DNA from: Cenococcum geophilum 1.58
Taxonomy: Eukaryota; Ascomycota; Dothideomycetes; Gloniales; Gloniaceae
DNA length: 64,000 nt
Assembly: GCA_001692895.1 (NCBI GenBank)
Contig: KV748180.1
Span: forward strand, 4,927,805 to 4,991,804
Direction: 5' to 3'
The position numbers were made by a program, and so were the translations under genes. The stretch's first letter is position 1; each line of letters begins with the position of its first letter. A model generated the notes under the pieces. It worked only from the letters and a program-made list of their open reading frames with translations. It did no database searches and was not told the DNA's origin. Shown here one piece after another: positions 10,259 through 20,952 of the stretch.

Positions 10259-12082
10259 TTATGCTGCAATACCATGGTCTTTCGTATCATGCTCATCCTC
10301 ACTTTCGTTTGATTCGTTCTCCTCGGCTTCATTTCGTAAATCGTAGGCAAGCTCAAAACACTCCTCGAGAAGTTGGGTTATGCTACCCTGGCCATCCGGA
10401 ATATCGTCTCCAATCATAAATTTTCCGTCTTTCCTCATGTTATCGATAGAATTTAGCTAGATTTTGGTAAGCGTAAATTTCTCACGATGAGGGGGAGGGG
10501 GGGTGTAGCTGTAAACCTTCATGCTGTATGGATACAACTCCCGTGGAGAGGAAACCCCTCCCGATTGTTTGACCTCTATGAGGCACCTCCGCAAAGTTGT
10601 CAACTGATTGTAGATTGGTAGTAGGGCTTCGGAGACCGGCTCGGACGTTATTATTAGATGGTAGATGAGAGCATAACTCTTCCGCAGGAGATACAGCAAT
10701 GTCTGAAATGAAATCAGCGAAGGCAGTCGAGAAATGCTTCGAATCTTACCCTCTGGGCGTGAAGATCTGCGGAAGCACCGTTGGAGTCAAGGAAGTTTCC
10801 ATCAACTCGAGCCTCATCAATCCGATCTAGTTGTCGTTGATAGCCGTACAGGTCTGTCTCTCTCAGTGACCATGCCTGTGTGAGTAATAATTTCTCAAGC
10901 TTATTCCGAACATCAAGAAGTTTATCGTAAGTATCTCGGAATCTCTCGTCAATCTTGCCTTGCCTAAGTTAACGGTGTCAGTAGTCGTATTAAGAAATCT
11001 AACAGTGTTGCTTACTTCTTTTTTATAATTTCGACCCATAAGAAGCATCTTTGAAGCAGTGTTTCAATGAGATTCTTAGCTTCAGGTGCTGGAGTTGGAT
11101 GATTTATTGAGATCTTCAACTTTTCCGTCATCTCCGCTATTTGTTCTTCCATAGTGCCACTACTCTCATATGCAGCGATACCGTATGCACCGAGGCTAGC
11201 TTGCAACTCCTTAAGCTGCTCGAGGAAGTCATTGACCTCCGCGGTTGGAAACTAACCTTCAGTGTTAGCAATGTATGAAATCTGTAAGTTCTCTAGCTCC
11301 ATACCTTTGATCTGGTATTACATGCAGATAGAGACCTAAGAATAGAAACCAGTTTGTCGTACTTGGGCCGTAACTCCGGAGTGAGGTGGGAGAGAGATAG
11401 TTCTAGTTCCGATAAAATTGACTGGCAGACTTCAATTCGTGCATCGAGCAAAGTCAAGAGGTGAGGGCTATAACTGTCTTTTCCCCGTTCGCAATAGTCT
11501 CTGCATTCCTGGAGTCGGCCACTGATCGACTCCAGGTCTTTAGGAGAAAAGAAGGCTGCCTCCTTGAGATGGTCAAGTAGACGCTAGGAGCTATGAGTAT
11601 GCAGGCCATCTCAGAGGATGTTCTGGGCATATCTCACCTTCATCGTCGATATGGCCGAATATCTGGAATCAAATCTGATTAGAAAACGAGAGAACACCAA
11701 AAGAACTATAATTTTCAGCGTACACAGCAGGAGCCTCGTGGTTTTTTCCTATTGTTAAGAACGAGAGCGATATGAGCTGAAAGCAATCATCCAGTACCGT
11801 ATCCACTGTTCAATGACCGAGGCTATCAGCAAGAGTCTCTGAGGGGTTGAATCATGAAACCACACCTCTGTTCTGCTCATGGCGCTTATTTGTCCGTAGT
11901 TCATTAAGTATAACTACTTGCTCGATAATTTGATTGTACAAGTCGATTACATCTTGCGATTTGACATAAGTTGACTTGTCCTGTTGCAATAGCTCCAAAT
12001 TAGTGCGGATAGCGAGTAACTTGTCAAGAATCGGCTGTTCCCGCGAATCTAGCGGTATTCGCACGACAGGAGAGTCAGTCAT
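10259..12082 (-). CDS. DUF2408 / UPF0662 family protein
   Basis: Eight exons (12082-11866, 11805-11724, 11662-11638, 11583-11305, 11251-11016, 10963-10750, 10702-10517, 10456-10259) encode 478 aa; one exon is only 25 nt. The protein opens MTDSPVVRIPLDSREQPILD and later shows QAWSLRETDLYGYQRQLD, DEARVDGNFLD, YLLRKSYALIYHLI, SSPRELYPYSMK and IDNMRKDGKFMIGDDIPDGQ. This matches the fungal UPF0662/DUF2408 family (fission yeast SPAC30C2.08-like). The sequence is mostly helical with repeated DxxRVDG-type blocks. It ends in an acidic tail (EENESNESEDEHDTKDHGIAA). The molecular role is not known to me. It shares a 269-bp divergent promoter with RPP1. Confidence 0.85.
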
Positions 12083-12351
12083 AGCTAGCTGGACGTCGAA
12101 AACTTGAATCTGGCTGGTGTGTTGCTGGAATATGCGTCCTACTGAATCTGGTCTCGAGACTTTCTAAGAGAGAACTGACGTCGATCCCCGTCCGCGGGGC
12201 TCTCACGTGCCAGCGACGTTCTCGCCTAATTTAGCCCCGACATTCCGACCTCCCACAAAACACTCCGCCAAAAAACGAGCCGCCATCTCAACTCTTCGAC
12301 GACAGTTAATTCCGTTTTCGACACCCCATCATCCCTCTTCATACAGTCGAG
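12083..12351. promoter_or_regulatory. Divergent promoter, DUF2408 gene / RPP1
   Basis: 269 bp between the two start codons. It contains a perfect CACGTG at 12204-12209, an E-box/Cbf1-type core. It becomes CT-rich just before the RPP1 start, which is common for highly expressed fungal genes. Factor binding is inferred from the motif alone. Confidence 0.45.
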
Positions 12352-12866
12352 ATGTCTACCTCCGAGCTCGCAACCTCCTATGCGGCCCTCATTCTCGCCG
12401 ATGACGGCGTTGATATCACCGTACGCAACAGCGCAAAACTTTGAGATAGACATATTGCTGATTCCTCGCAGGCCGACAAGCTCCAAACACTCATCAAGGC
12501 CGCAAATATTGACGATGTTGAGCCGATATGGGCAACTCTGTTTGCGAAGGTGCGCTCTTAGCTGCTATAATTGGGACCAGAATATCCAAATCTGATACAC
12601 TACTAGGCGCTTGAGGGCAAAGATGTCAAGGACCTCCTACTAAACGTTGGCTCTGGCGGAGGTGCGGCTGCTGCTGCATCAAGCGGCGGCGCTGCTGCTG
12701 GTGGCGCGACGGAAGCCGCAGCAGAGGAGAAGGTGGAGGAGAAGGAAGAGGGTACGCTCATCCTAATTGAAGAATTGTGATTCCGAGGCTGCATATCCAC
12801 TAACATTTCCGCTCTACAGAGAAGGAGGAGTCAGACGAAGACATGGGTTTCGGTCTTTTCGACTAA
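12352..12866 (+). CDS. RPP1: 60S acidic ribosomal protein P1
   Basis: Four exons (12352-12420, 12472-12549, 12607-12751, 12820-12866) encode 112 aa. The N-terminal helical domain reads [19 protein letters not shown] and [18 protein letters not shown]. An Ala/Gly-rich hinge and a Glu/Lys segment follow. The end is the universal P-protein tail [14 protein letters not shown]1 pairs with P2 on P0 to form the ribosomal stalk that recruits elongation factors in the cytosol. Length, hinge and tail are all as expected for the family. Donors are GTACGC, GTGCGC and GTACGC. P1 rather than P2 is favoured by the N-terminal [15 protein letters not shown] sequence. Confidence 0.96.
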
Positions 12867-14034
12867 ACTTCTCCTGTCACTATTTGAGTTTGCATTTTGC
12901 CTTGGTCGGCGTCTCGTCATTGCAGCGGATTAGCTGTCGATTTCAATACATCTCCCATACCCTCGGCGAAATACCTGGTCACTTCAAGTTTTGTGACTCC
13001 ACTTTGCTCTGTATAATCTACCACAGCTAAAGGTTCGGAAAGGGCATACGAGGAAATGCGATGGATACGACCTCCTGAATGAAAGAGTCAAAAAGTGACG
13101 TTCCTAAATGCAGTAATGAAAAGTGAACTGATTGGAATAGCAAACCCCAAACTTAACTTTTGACTCTTTTAACCTTGAATACACCGAAATGAGATTGAGA
13201 GATAGCTTGCCAAGCTTCCATCTCCATTCTCTGTCACTCTAAGCTTTGCTAGCCCATCACCTACCTTCCCTCCATAACACGCCGGCTTCGGAAAGATATT
13301 CTGTGGAGTTTTCGTAAAGGTCTTCGGTGACCTTACAGAGCTCTACAGCTATGCGAACACACCCCTCTCATTTAGGGCATTTGATAAAGTACTCAGGGAT
13401 GCTTCACGCTAGTCAACACTAGTGTATACCATTCTTACCAGGTTTAGACGCTTCTTGCAGGATTTGACGTTATGTTTAACGGGGGCATGTGTGATACAGC
13501 TGTGTAGTGTAACTCTTATTAAATTATACATGGCAGAATTTTTACACTCTAAGATTCTTCAAACATGTACCAGTAGTTATGACAGGAGATAACGCAAAAT
13601 ATTGGCAAAATATTGGCAAAATATTGAGATATTTTTGACATGCATAATGATAGGCATGAACTCCTTCCAGGGTGAGAAATCTTCTAATCAGAATCGGTGT
13701 TTGGTAAGATCCATCAATGGCGCCGGTTATGCGAATGAATTCATGAGGATCCATCAGAACAGATTCCTTGAAAAATCCAAAGCGAGATCATCCAATTCTA
13801 ATTGAATCCATCTATGTATGCAAGGAAGTTGATCGTCCAAGATCGAGTGGTGAGGTACACAATTTTTGACAGGCTGTACCTTTACGACTCTGGTTTTTAT
13901 TACGATTACGAAAATGGGGTTTTAACTTTTTAGGACCAAAAGAAGCCGATACCTTTGTCGAGCGATGCCTCTCCTGAAATCCTTGGGGCATAGATCTCAC
14001 AATGTCCCTTGGAATTGGCCGGGTTGCTTCATTT
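12867..14034. other. Intergenic region after RPP1
   Basis: About 1.2 kb without a recognisable gene. The RPP1 3' UTR is at the left. One short 11-bp tandem repeat lies at 13,593-13,627. Small open frames here show no family motif. Confidence 0.5.
13593..13627. repeat. 11-bp tandem repeat, about three units
   Basis: The unit CAAAATATTGG is repeated with no mismatch about three times inside AT-rich non-coding DNA. It is a simple short repeat without an evident role. Confidence 0.7.
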
Positions 14035-16577
14035 CTAGCCTCGCCATTGATTTATTAGACGATTAGTAGATCCTTTTCCCTGTAAGAGAAGGGCCCCCTT
14101 TGTGACTATGAGTTCCGTTAAGTCGTTCATGACTGGACCATCTTCTAGCTCAAAATTATCGTTACATACAGGGCAGAACAAAAGTTTATACAGATGGCCA
14201 GTATGTTTGTGGTATCTGCTGTGAAGGGCCACTGTTGCATTTGGATTTGCACTGAACCAACGAGAAAGGACTTTGCTGTTCGCTAGGTCAAACCTAAAGC
14301 TACCGAATGCCCAGGCTAGGGAGCATTCCTACATACTCGGTTCATCCTCTAGGTACAAATTCCTAGTCCTTTTATAAACCTCATTCGGGTTGGCACCATT
14401 CGTTAATAGTAATTCGGTCAGATTAGGATCTGCCTGATCACTTCCAAACCGATAACTGCGTACGTGGTCTTGTCAGCCGGAACTTGAGGCTAAATATTGT
14501 CCTAATTGGCGTTGCCAGTGGGACCGGTTCTTCTGGTGCCTAGTTAGCGGCCAACAGGTCTGCTAGAACGTGGAGGTGCTGGGGAATGACCGCGCAGCTG
14601 AGCAGTGGTCGACCCTGCTTGTATTTGAGCTCATAATTAGCGTGGTCAAACCTATCTTTGATATAGAGGGTCAGATTTCCTTGCACGGCTAGCACCATAA
14701 AGTCGGTGTGTCACTCATAATTCCTTCTAGGTTCCTGTGACTCCCAGACGAACCAGTGGTAGCTCTTCTTCCGCAAACGGACATCTTGACTGCCTTCTGA
14801 GTACTCTTGGCTTGTATTTTTATGCTGATGCCACAGCTCCCACGCCGTCTAATCAAGACTATCCAGGAGTTCGGTGTGCGAAAGACCCGTAGTGCTTTCT
14901 GCTTGTGCCGCGTAGTATATAGCATCCTTAATAGGAACAAATATATTGACGACGTGGGCCAGTCGGCGAGATTTCCCCCAATGTTTCAACTGGGAAAGAC
15001 ATGCGCTCAGGAGCTGAATGTGGGTTGCAGACCAGTTAGCAGGAGAATATTCCACTTCTCTGGCCGTGCTATGAATTCCTTAATAGTTTTATGCAAGTAA
15101 TTTAACCCTTCCCAATACTGGACGGCCATGCTTGGTAATAGCGCCTTCGAATTGTGTGGTTTCTACCGCTAGAAGACCAGCGCACCTGCTCAGAAGCTGG
15201 CCCTATAGTTTGGTGTGTGGGTACGCCTCAGAGGTATCACGAAATGCCAACAATGGCCGGCTTGATAGGCATAGCTTGATGTTCGGTGATCCCACCGCTC
15301 ACCAAGACGCGCTGAGGAGATAGCGTGAGCTCCAAAATCCGCAGATTGACCGGGCTCGGAAGAAGTAAAGAGGTGAGGGGCTGATGCCTGGGCAACAGAG
15401 GCTTCAGGCCTAGCAGTCTGCTTACCTTGCGCCACTTCTTTAGCTGCCTGTCGAGCAAAAGCAATAATATAACCGGAAATGTGTTAATATCCAGTGTCTC
15501 TTGCGTCATCAAATTTACACATATCCATGTGATTTGCAAGAGTGGTACTAGTCTTGACATTAAATCCATAGGTCGAGGCCGAGTGCTCTTGGACGATCTG
15601 ATTTGGAGTTAATATGGTTCAGATCAGTGTACATGGATGCTTACAAGCCCACCAGCAGTTGGTAACTTCTTAGAGACGCATGCGAGCAGCATCTCATTGC
15701 CAATTCCTGCCAAGGATCGCCTGTCGTTCCAGGATTTCCGATTCCCGCTCTAGAAGCTTGATGAGCTTATCGTTCGGATGTTGTGGGGCAAGTTTGGCCA
15801 CGTCTGCAACCAATTACCCAAGCACTGTCTTAGAGCTCCTCGGTGTGGATTTCCTAAGAAAACCTCAATTTTGAAATCAGTCTAGCGTGTTCACGAAAGA
15901 AACGTACAGGATAGTCACTTAATGCACCTTAGTGCAGACGTGTATAGGTCCTGGTACTGGATCTTGTTTATTGTTATGGTATTTCGAAGAGCGGATCAAT
16001 GCCTGGCACGGTATTAGTAGGCACTAATGACAACCACTGTATCGCATGCGTTGTTGAAAAGGCATCCACTCGAAGAGCCATTGATTTAGTTCCCTCCAAC
16101 TTATATGAGATTTGTACGAGCTTCTGAAGTGCTTTAGAACTAGATATGAAAAGAGTCTTCTAAGAGTTTCTGGGTATCTAAAGTCATTACGAGGGCATAG
16201 CCAGAGTATCAAAAATTGAGTAGATACCTCGGCAGCTTAAGGAATTGACTACTTTTCCTTGAAAAACCCTAAGCCGTCCCATTTATACACTCACCTCTTT
16301 CATTACCAGACCACCTAGGCCATGTCCGACGAGGATAATTGGCCAGGTCGCCTAGCTATATGAACTTTGCGGAAATATACGTGCTCCGGGGGATCTCTAC
16401 CTCTGCATCTGTATGCTTTAACCACGAAATACCGTTCAAGAGATTCTCGACGTGACTAAAACTGCTAGTTTGGCTAGTGGCCTTCGCGGCTTTCAGCACA
16501 TTCGAGTCATATCCCCAGGTGAATATCCGAGCGTTGCTAATATCATCCTTCAAGAAGTCGCGAGGATAGCATACCTA
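14035..16577 (-). pseudogene. Decayed NLR-like gene: DUF676 hydrolase - (NACHT) - ankyrin
   Basis: The minus strand carries, in the right order but in shifting frames, pieces of a fungal NLR-type receptor. The alpha/beta-hydrolase start has ARIFTWGYDSNV near 16,530 and the nucleophile-elbow region PIILVGHGLGGLVMKE near 16,320, where His replaces none of the glycines but Ser of GHSLGG is Gly. Next come DKLIKLLERESEILERQ near 15,780 and NHMDMCKFDDARDTGY near 15,510, followed in frame by TAA (15484-15486). Then come YLHKTIKEFIARPEKW near 15,080 (end of a NACHT winged helix), IYYAAQAE near 14,910, LAVQGNLTLYIKD near 14,670 and the ankyrin-type ELLLTNGANPNE near 14,410. Stops and frameshifts separate the blocks. 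Only about 370 bp lie where a NACHT of over 1 kb should be. Such proteins act in fungal self/non-self recognition; this copy cannot. Confidence 0.7.
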
Positions 16578-18018
16578 TTCTAGATTGGAAGATGACTGTG
16601 TTAGCCAGGCTCTGTCCCATGGAGATAGAGGCGACCACGCGAAGGGCTGTTTGCTCAGCCCTTGCCACGTCATAAAGGTTTAAACATGTATGTGAAACAT
16701 CTCAAAATCAAACTTATAGACGATGCCGATAGTTTTCTTGAGCATCTGAAGCTACTTTTGAGGGCAGAAATAAGACACAAAAAATTGAGTGGACGCCTCA
16801 GCGGCACATGGGATAGAGGGTATAAGGAGACGTGATAAAAGACTTTCTCTCAAGAGTGCGGACTTACCCTTTGACCAAGTTTCAAAGGCATCTCTACAAG
16901 GCCCATGGACGAACCAGATGCTTCAAGTTGTCAATATATCTGAATCGTTCTCAATGACTAACACTCACAGCAACATTGCCTCCGTTTCTAGCCTATAGTT
17001 TAATCGGCCTAAAGGGGGCTATCGATAAAAAAAACGAGAGAAATATGGGGCTTTCAAATGGCCTTGGAACGTAAAAATCGAGATAGAGGTTCAAGGAGGC
17101 TGAAGCAGGAAGAAGGCAAAAGTAATCTTGGACAGATTTAGCTTCGGCCTCAGCCTGAGTCTAGCCTCCTACATAATAATAACCAATCGTGACCGACAAA
17201 AATATGCGGGATCGAGATGCTTGTGGTAGTATCGTGAGGCAGCTATGTCTTGTGGATGTTATTGGGGAGGAAAATATTTGGGTTTTACGACTCATCCTCG
17301 TTTTCGAGGAGCTGGGAAATCCACGCAATTTGGAGTATTGAAAGACAAAGTTATCAGACTCCGATTCAATTACATGACGGAGTATCATCAAGGCGTTCAG
17401 ACTTTTAGTCCTTTTTTAAGCGATCTTCCGTGACGAAAGATTGATCGACAACAGCGGCCCAAACCTTTTGAGGTCCTGGTGGCCATCAATTAAACTAAGA
17501 CGTAAGCGGTAACCTAATCGATATTTATACAAAATGCAATCTCTTTAGGCGTAGCTCAACAGTGGTAATTGATATATTGTAGCGTAAAGCATCTTGGCCA
17601 AGCCTCTCAAAAGGTTGAAATCAAACCGAAAACGGGGCGTGGGGTACTGTCATCAAAGGAAACACTTCGGGCGAGACTTTTAATCGGGCCGAAGCTTTCC
17701 TCGGCGCGAACCCATCGAACGTCATACCCGCCTGAAGTCCAACTCCCAACTCTCGGGTTACCCCATCGGAGCCTTTCCTTGCACAATTGACACCCGGAAA
17801 ATTTTGCTTCGGGCTCTCTATACATTAGAATGCCATTTTAATATCCTGAAGAGGTAAAACTGTTACTGTAGTCGTTTTTCCGGATGGATTGAAGCTAACG
17901 GAAAGCATGTGAAAGGCATATCAAGCCTCAGTCTCGAATAGCTTTAACCTCGTGCGCTTTGACAGCGACGCCTATTCTAATAACCACGCTCTTTGCTTGC
18001 CTCTTTTACCTTCATACA
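16578..18018. other. Non-coding stretch upstream of GUT2
   Basis: About 1.4 kb without a supported gene. Its left part may include further unrecognisable 5' debris of the NLR-like pseudogene. The right end holds the GUT2 promoter and leader. No RNA gene was confirmed. Confidence 0.45.
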
Positions 18019-20375
18019 ATGGCGACTCGTCGCTCGATCCAGATCCTAAGGCCGCTCCTCTATGCCACGGGTGCCGGCTTGGTTGGCGGTGGAGTTCTGT
18101 ACGCGAATTATCGACCAAGAGACATTCCTGGATCGGAGGCTGCGGCAGTTCCACCACCCACGTACGGCGAAGGTGGCATCTTTCGACCTCCAAGATTTCC
18201 AGTGGTGAAGTCGCGAGAGGGGCAGATTGCGGACTTGAAGCGCAGCAGCGGTACAATAGCGGGTAGTGTCGAAAAAGTAAAGAACAATCTTGGGAATTGG
18301 TTTGGGAGTGGTACAACGTCAGCACAAGATACTGGTGAGGAGGAGCCGTATGACCTTCTGATTATCGGTGGAGGTGCTACAGGTTCAGGCATTGCTCTTG
18401 ATGCAGCTACTAGAGGCCTAAAAGTTGCACTTGTTGAGAGGGATGATTTTAGCAGTGGGACCAGCAGTAAGAGCACAAAGCTGGTACATGGCGGTGTAAG
18501 ATATCTTGAAAAGGCGTTTTGGAACCTCGACTATAACCAGTAAGATCCTTTCCACAAGATATCACCGAGTCACTACTAAGAGGTTAATATAGGTACAAGC
18601 TTGTTGTAGAAGCTCTTCATGAAAGACGATACTTTCTGGATACGGCCCCTCATCTGTCGTCATGGCTTCCAATCATGATTCCGATTGATAAATGGTGGAA
18701 AGCGCCATACTTTTGGGCTGGCACCAAAATGTATGATTTCCTGGCCGGTTCGGAGAACATTGAAAGCTCGTACTTTCTCACAAAGAGCAAGGCTTTGGAT
18801 GCATTTCCGATGCTTAAGAAGACTGGCCTAGTTGGAGCCCTCGTCTACTATGGTATGGATTGTAACCATGACACCTGAGCTTGGAAACTGATTATATTAG
18901 ATGGTGCGCACAACGATTCCCGAATGAATGTATCTCTGGCAATGACTGCAGCTCTATACGGGGCTACAGTTGTTAACCATCTAGAAGTTACAGCCTTGGA
19001 AAAGGATGCTTCTGGAAGGCTCAATGGTGCCCGTGCGAAGGATTGTATCACGGAGCTGAATGGAAAAAAGGCCGAAGGATTCACTATTAAGGCCAAAGGA
19101 ATAATTAACGCTACAGGCCCTTTCACAGACTCAATTCGAAAGCTGGATGACCCGAGCGTCGAGGAGATTGTTGCGCCCAGCTCTGGTGTTCATGTTATCT
19201 TGCCTGGTTACTACAGTCCTGCAAATATGGGGCTGATTGACCCATCTACTTCTGATGGTCGAGTCATCTTCTTTCTCCCTTGGCAAGGCAACACTATCGC
19301 CGGTACTACCGACACCCCGACTAGCATCTCGCAGAACCCTGTAGCTGGCGAAAACGAAATTGAATGGATCTTGAAAGAGATCCGACGATATCTTCAACCG
19401 GAAATTAATGTTCGCCGCGGTGATGTGCTTGCTACTTGGTCTGGAATTCGTCCCTTGGTCCGTGATCCCAAGGCTAAGAAAACGGAGGGTCTTGTGCGAA
19501 ACCACTTGGTTACAACATCGCCATCTGGACTCATCACTTGCTCTGGTGGGAAATGGACAACATACCGTCAAATGGCCGAAGAAACTGTTGACGAAGCTAT
19601 TGAAGAATTCGACCTCCAGCCCAAGTCTCTAACGAATCCACCTCGCGTGAGTGGGACAGCTGTGGACGATGAAGCACCTTTGGATGGAACCTGTCAGACG
19701 CATCGCGTTCGTTTGATTGGTGCACACGGATTCTCTAAGACTTTGTTCATCAATCTCATCCAGCACTATGGCGTTGAGACTGAGGTTGCTAAATATCTGA
19801 CAGCCGCTTACGGAGACCGAGCCTGGACTGTCGTTGCACTATCCGCTCCCACCGAGCAGCGCTTCCCGGTTCGGGGCAAGCGTATCTCACCTCTGTACCC
19901 TTTTATCGATGGTGAAGTCCGGTATTGTGTAAAACATGAATATGCACAGACGGCGACCGACGTTATTGCACGACGGATGCGACTGGCGTTCCTCAATGCG
20001 CAGGCGGCGCTTGAAGCTCTACCTGCCGTGATCGATTTAATGGGCGATGAGCTGAACTGGGATGCGAAGCGTAAGGATAGAGAATGGAAGGATACCCTTG
20101 CATATTTGGGTAGTATGGGTTTGCCGAAGGGTAAATTGACTCTGACACGCAAGGACGTTGAGAGTGGCAGGGTCGGGAAGTATGCGGATGAAGAGTACCA
20201 GCTTTATGCTCGACATGGTAAGCCCCCCACGTCACTCTTTAGGTAGAGTAGTGTTATCAATAATGGGTTGCTCACGTATGAACTAGACAAACCAGATGAG
20301 ACTCTTGCGTCAGACTCAAAGTATCCCCAGGGACACAGTCCTGTTATAGGCACGGAGTCCGCCGCTAATAAATAG
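18019..20375 (+). CDS. GUT2: Mitochondrial FAD-dependent glycerol-3-phosphate dehydrogenase
   Basis: Four exons (18019-18539, 18593-18852, 18901-20217, 20287-20375) encode 728 aa. An Arg-rich, amphipathic N-terminus with a hydrophobic stretch ([19 protein letters not shown]) suggests mitochondrial targeting and inner-membrane anchoring. The FAD-binding Rossmann motif [19 protein letters not shown] starts at residue 115. Family blocks follow: [61 protein letters not shown] and [10 protein letters not shown]. The enzyme oxidises glycerol-3-phosphate to dihydroxyacetone phosphate and passes electrons to ubiquinone. This serves glycerol use and the glycerol-3-phosphate shuttle. The stretch between the targeting region and the FAD fold (residues 40-110) is long and low in complexity, as in other filamentous fungi. 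Stop is TAG, which matters for judging TAG codons in the repeats further right. Confidence 0.96.
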
Positions 20376-20952
20376 AGTGGGAGTAATTATCTTCCTTTGT
20401 ATATACCAAGCCTTACTCATTTGCTCCCCTGTAATGCGTTGGGAACATTTGTGTGCTGAGCAATCCGTTCAATGACGGTGGCATATCTTATGTTGTATCA
20501 TATCACTGTGCTCTCTAATCTATATGTCTGTGTGCCTGCTGTTCGACAGAGCGTTGGCCAAACCAGTGCCACTTTATGTATAAATCCTCCTGAACAGTAC
20601 TCTTCAATAGTGTTGTTCACTAGTCTCAATCAATTGATTGCATTAGGGGATAGGGCGACGTTTTGGTTGCGTGAGATTTGTCTAATGAAGACGTGTTTCA
20701 ACATCTTTGATTATCATTTTAGTTTTTTTTTAGCTCTAGAATAATAGGGAACAGGTTATATGGTCTACCGCCACAAAAGATCGAGGCATGCGGCTAATAT
20801 CAGGGTTGAGACACTTTGTGATCGAACTAGCTCGGGTTAGGCTTGCAAAATCGGCATTATAGTTGGTTCAATATTACGCATGAACAAGGGATCGACCTTT
20901 TTTATCCAGGCGGTTACTAGCTCGCATTTTCATGACTTGACTTCCGCCCGTG
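20376..20952 (+). other. Intergenic spacer GUT2 - RUS gene
   Basis: About 580 bp between two genes on the same strand. It should contain the GUT2 3' UTR and the promoter of the next gene. No repeat, RNA gene or conserved frame was seen. Confidence 0.5.

Noticed and set aside
17540..17610. Possible tRNA (GCGTAGCTCAACAGTGG).
   Set aside because: The B box is absent (GGTTGAAATCA) and no cloverleaf forms.
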